Source: a virus. Taken from it: a stretch of 40,062 bases of DNA. The notes below the pieces were generated by a model, which was not told the DNA's origin, did not search any database, and saw only the letters and a list, made by a program, of their open reading frames with translations. Position 1 is the stretch's first letter. Each line of letters begins with the position of its first letter. The position numbers were made by a program, and so were the translations under genes. This document shows positions 39,920 to 40,062 of this stretch, one piece after another. Location: positions 1 through 40,062 of the IMG/VR virus record IMGVR_UViG_3300025674_000108; one strand, given 5' to 3'.

Positions 39920-40062
39920 TAAAAAGGGCGACCCTGGGCCGCCCTTAGTAGATAATAGTCACAATGCAAATTAAGTCGAAGAAAAGTATAAGGACTTAAA
40001 TAGGAGGAGAGAAATATCAAAAACCTCCCTGCAGGTGTTACCATTCTGCATTACCTTATTCC
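38671..40062. repeat. Right copy of imperfect terminal duplication
   Basis: This is the counterpart of 1-1404. It contains the 3' part of the 1063-residue gene, the terminator hairpin (39921-39946) and the start of the untranslated and coding end of operon C. The window ends at the base matching 1404, inside the 70-residue gene. Confidence 0.9.
39921..39946 (-). terminator. Second copy of convergent terminator
   Basis: The stem AAGGGCG (39924-39930) and CGCCCTT (39940-39946) is identical to that at 1266-1288. The only change is the loop base (T at 39935, A at 1277). It is two bases after the stop of the last virion gene, so at the real junction it separates the convergent late and early transcripts. 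Confidence 0.8.

Overview
The window is essentially one complete tailed-phage genome (podovirus-like, AT-rich, probably from an aquatic bacterium). I base this on a full short-tailed-phage virion module, no cellular housekeeping genes, gene-dense layout with ATGA/TAATG junctions, and a set of tiny basic proteins that I recall mainly from marine phage contigs. No integrase, tRNA, CRISPR array, DNA polymerase, RNA polymerase or recognisable endolysin was seen, so host polymerases are presumably used. The two ends of the window are two versions of the same region: 1-1404 repeats 38671-40062, with a diverged middle. The unit genome is therefore about 38.66 kb and circular or circularly permuted as assembled.

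Left part, leftward genes, three operons each closed by a hairpin plus U-tract. Operon C (about 8758 down to 1398, terminator 1263-1288) holds replication and recombination: a winged-helix initiator-like protein with iteron-like repeats inside its gene, a RecB/Cas4-like exonuclease, a possible PD-(D/E)XK nuclease, a C5 cytosine methyltransferase with a long overlapping reading frame, an endonuclease VII relative, an ERF annealing protein, an SSB-like small protein, a dATP/dGTP diphosphohydrolase-like protein, an HTH protein and a full-length DnaB helicase. Operon B (10628 down to 9131, terminator 9077-9106) holds a fusion of class II glutamine amidotransferase and AIG2/gamma-glutamyl-cyclotransferase, an Api92-like protein and a 57-residue protein. 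Operon A (12717 down to 11350, terminator 11304-11333) holds a 42-residue protein, an amidoligase and a 39-residue protein. Operons A and B together look like an amide-bond or gamma-glutamyl-type modification pathway.

Each of the three operons has, in the non-coding DNA upstream of it, copies of a short palindrome, GGGTSACCC or close variants, spaced at 21-23 or 33 bp, i.e. whole numbers of helical turns. This is the most striking non-coding structure in the window and could be a regulator-binding or replication array.

Right part, rightward genes from about 13.2 kb to the end: terminase small and large subunits, portal, scaffold, SU10-type major capsid protein, decoration-like protein, connector/tail proteins, a small membrane protein, a family-2 glycosyltransferase, a three-TM-type holin candidate, seven tiny mostly Lys/Arg-rich proteins in a translationally coupled row, a large tail (nozzle-like) protein, an appendage protein, a 2017-residue protein with calcium-binding-type motifs and a six-residue tandem repeat, and two large virion/ejection candidates. 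The leftward and rightward transcripts converge at the duplicated junction (1240-1398 and 39919-40062).
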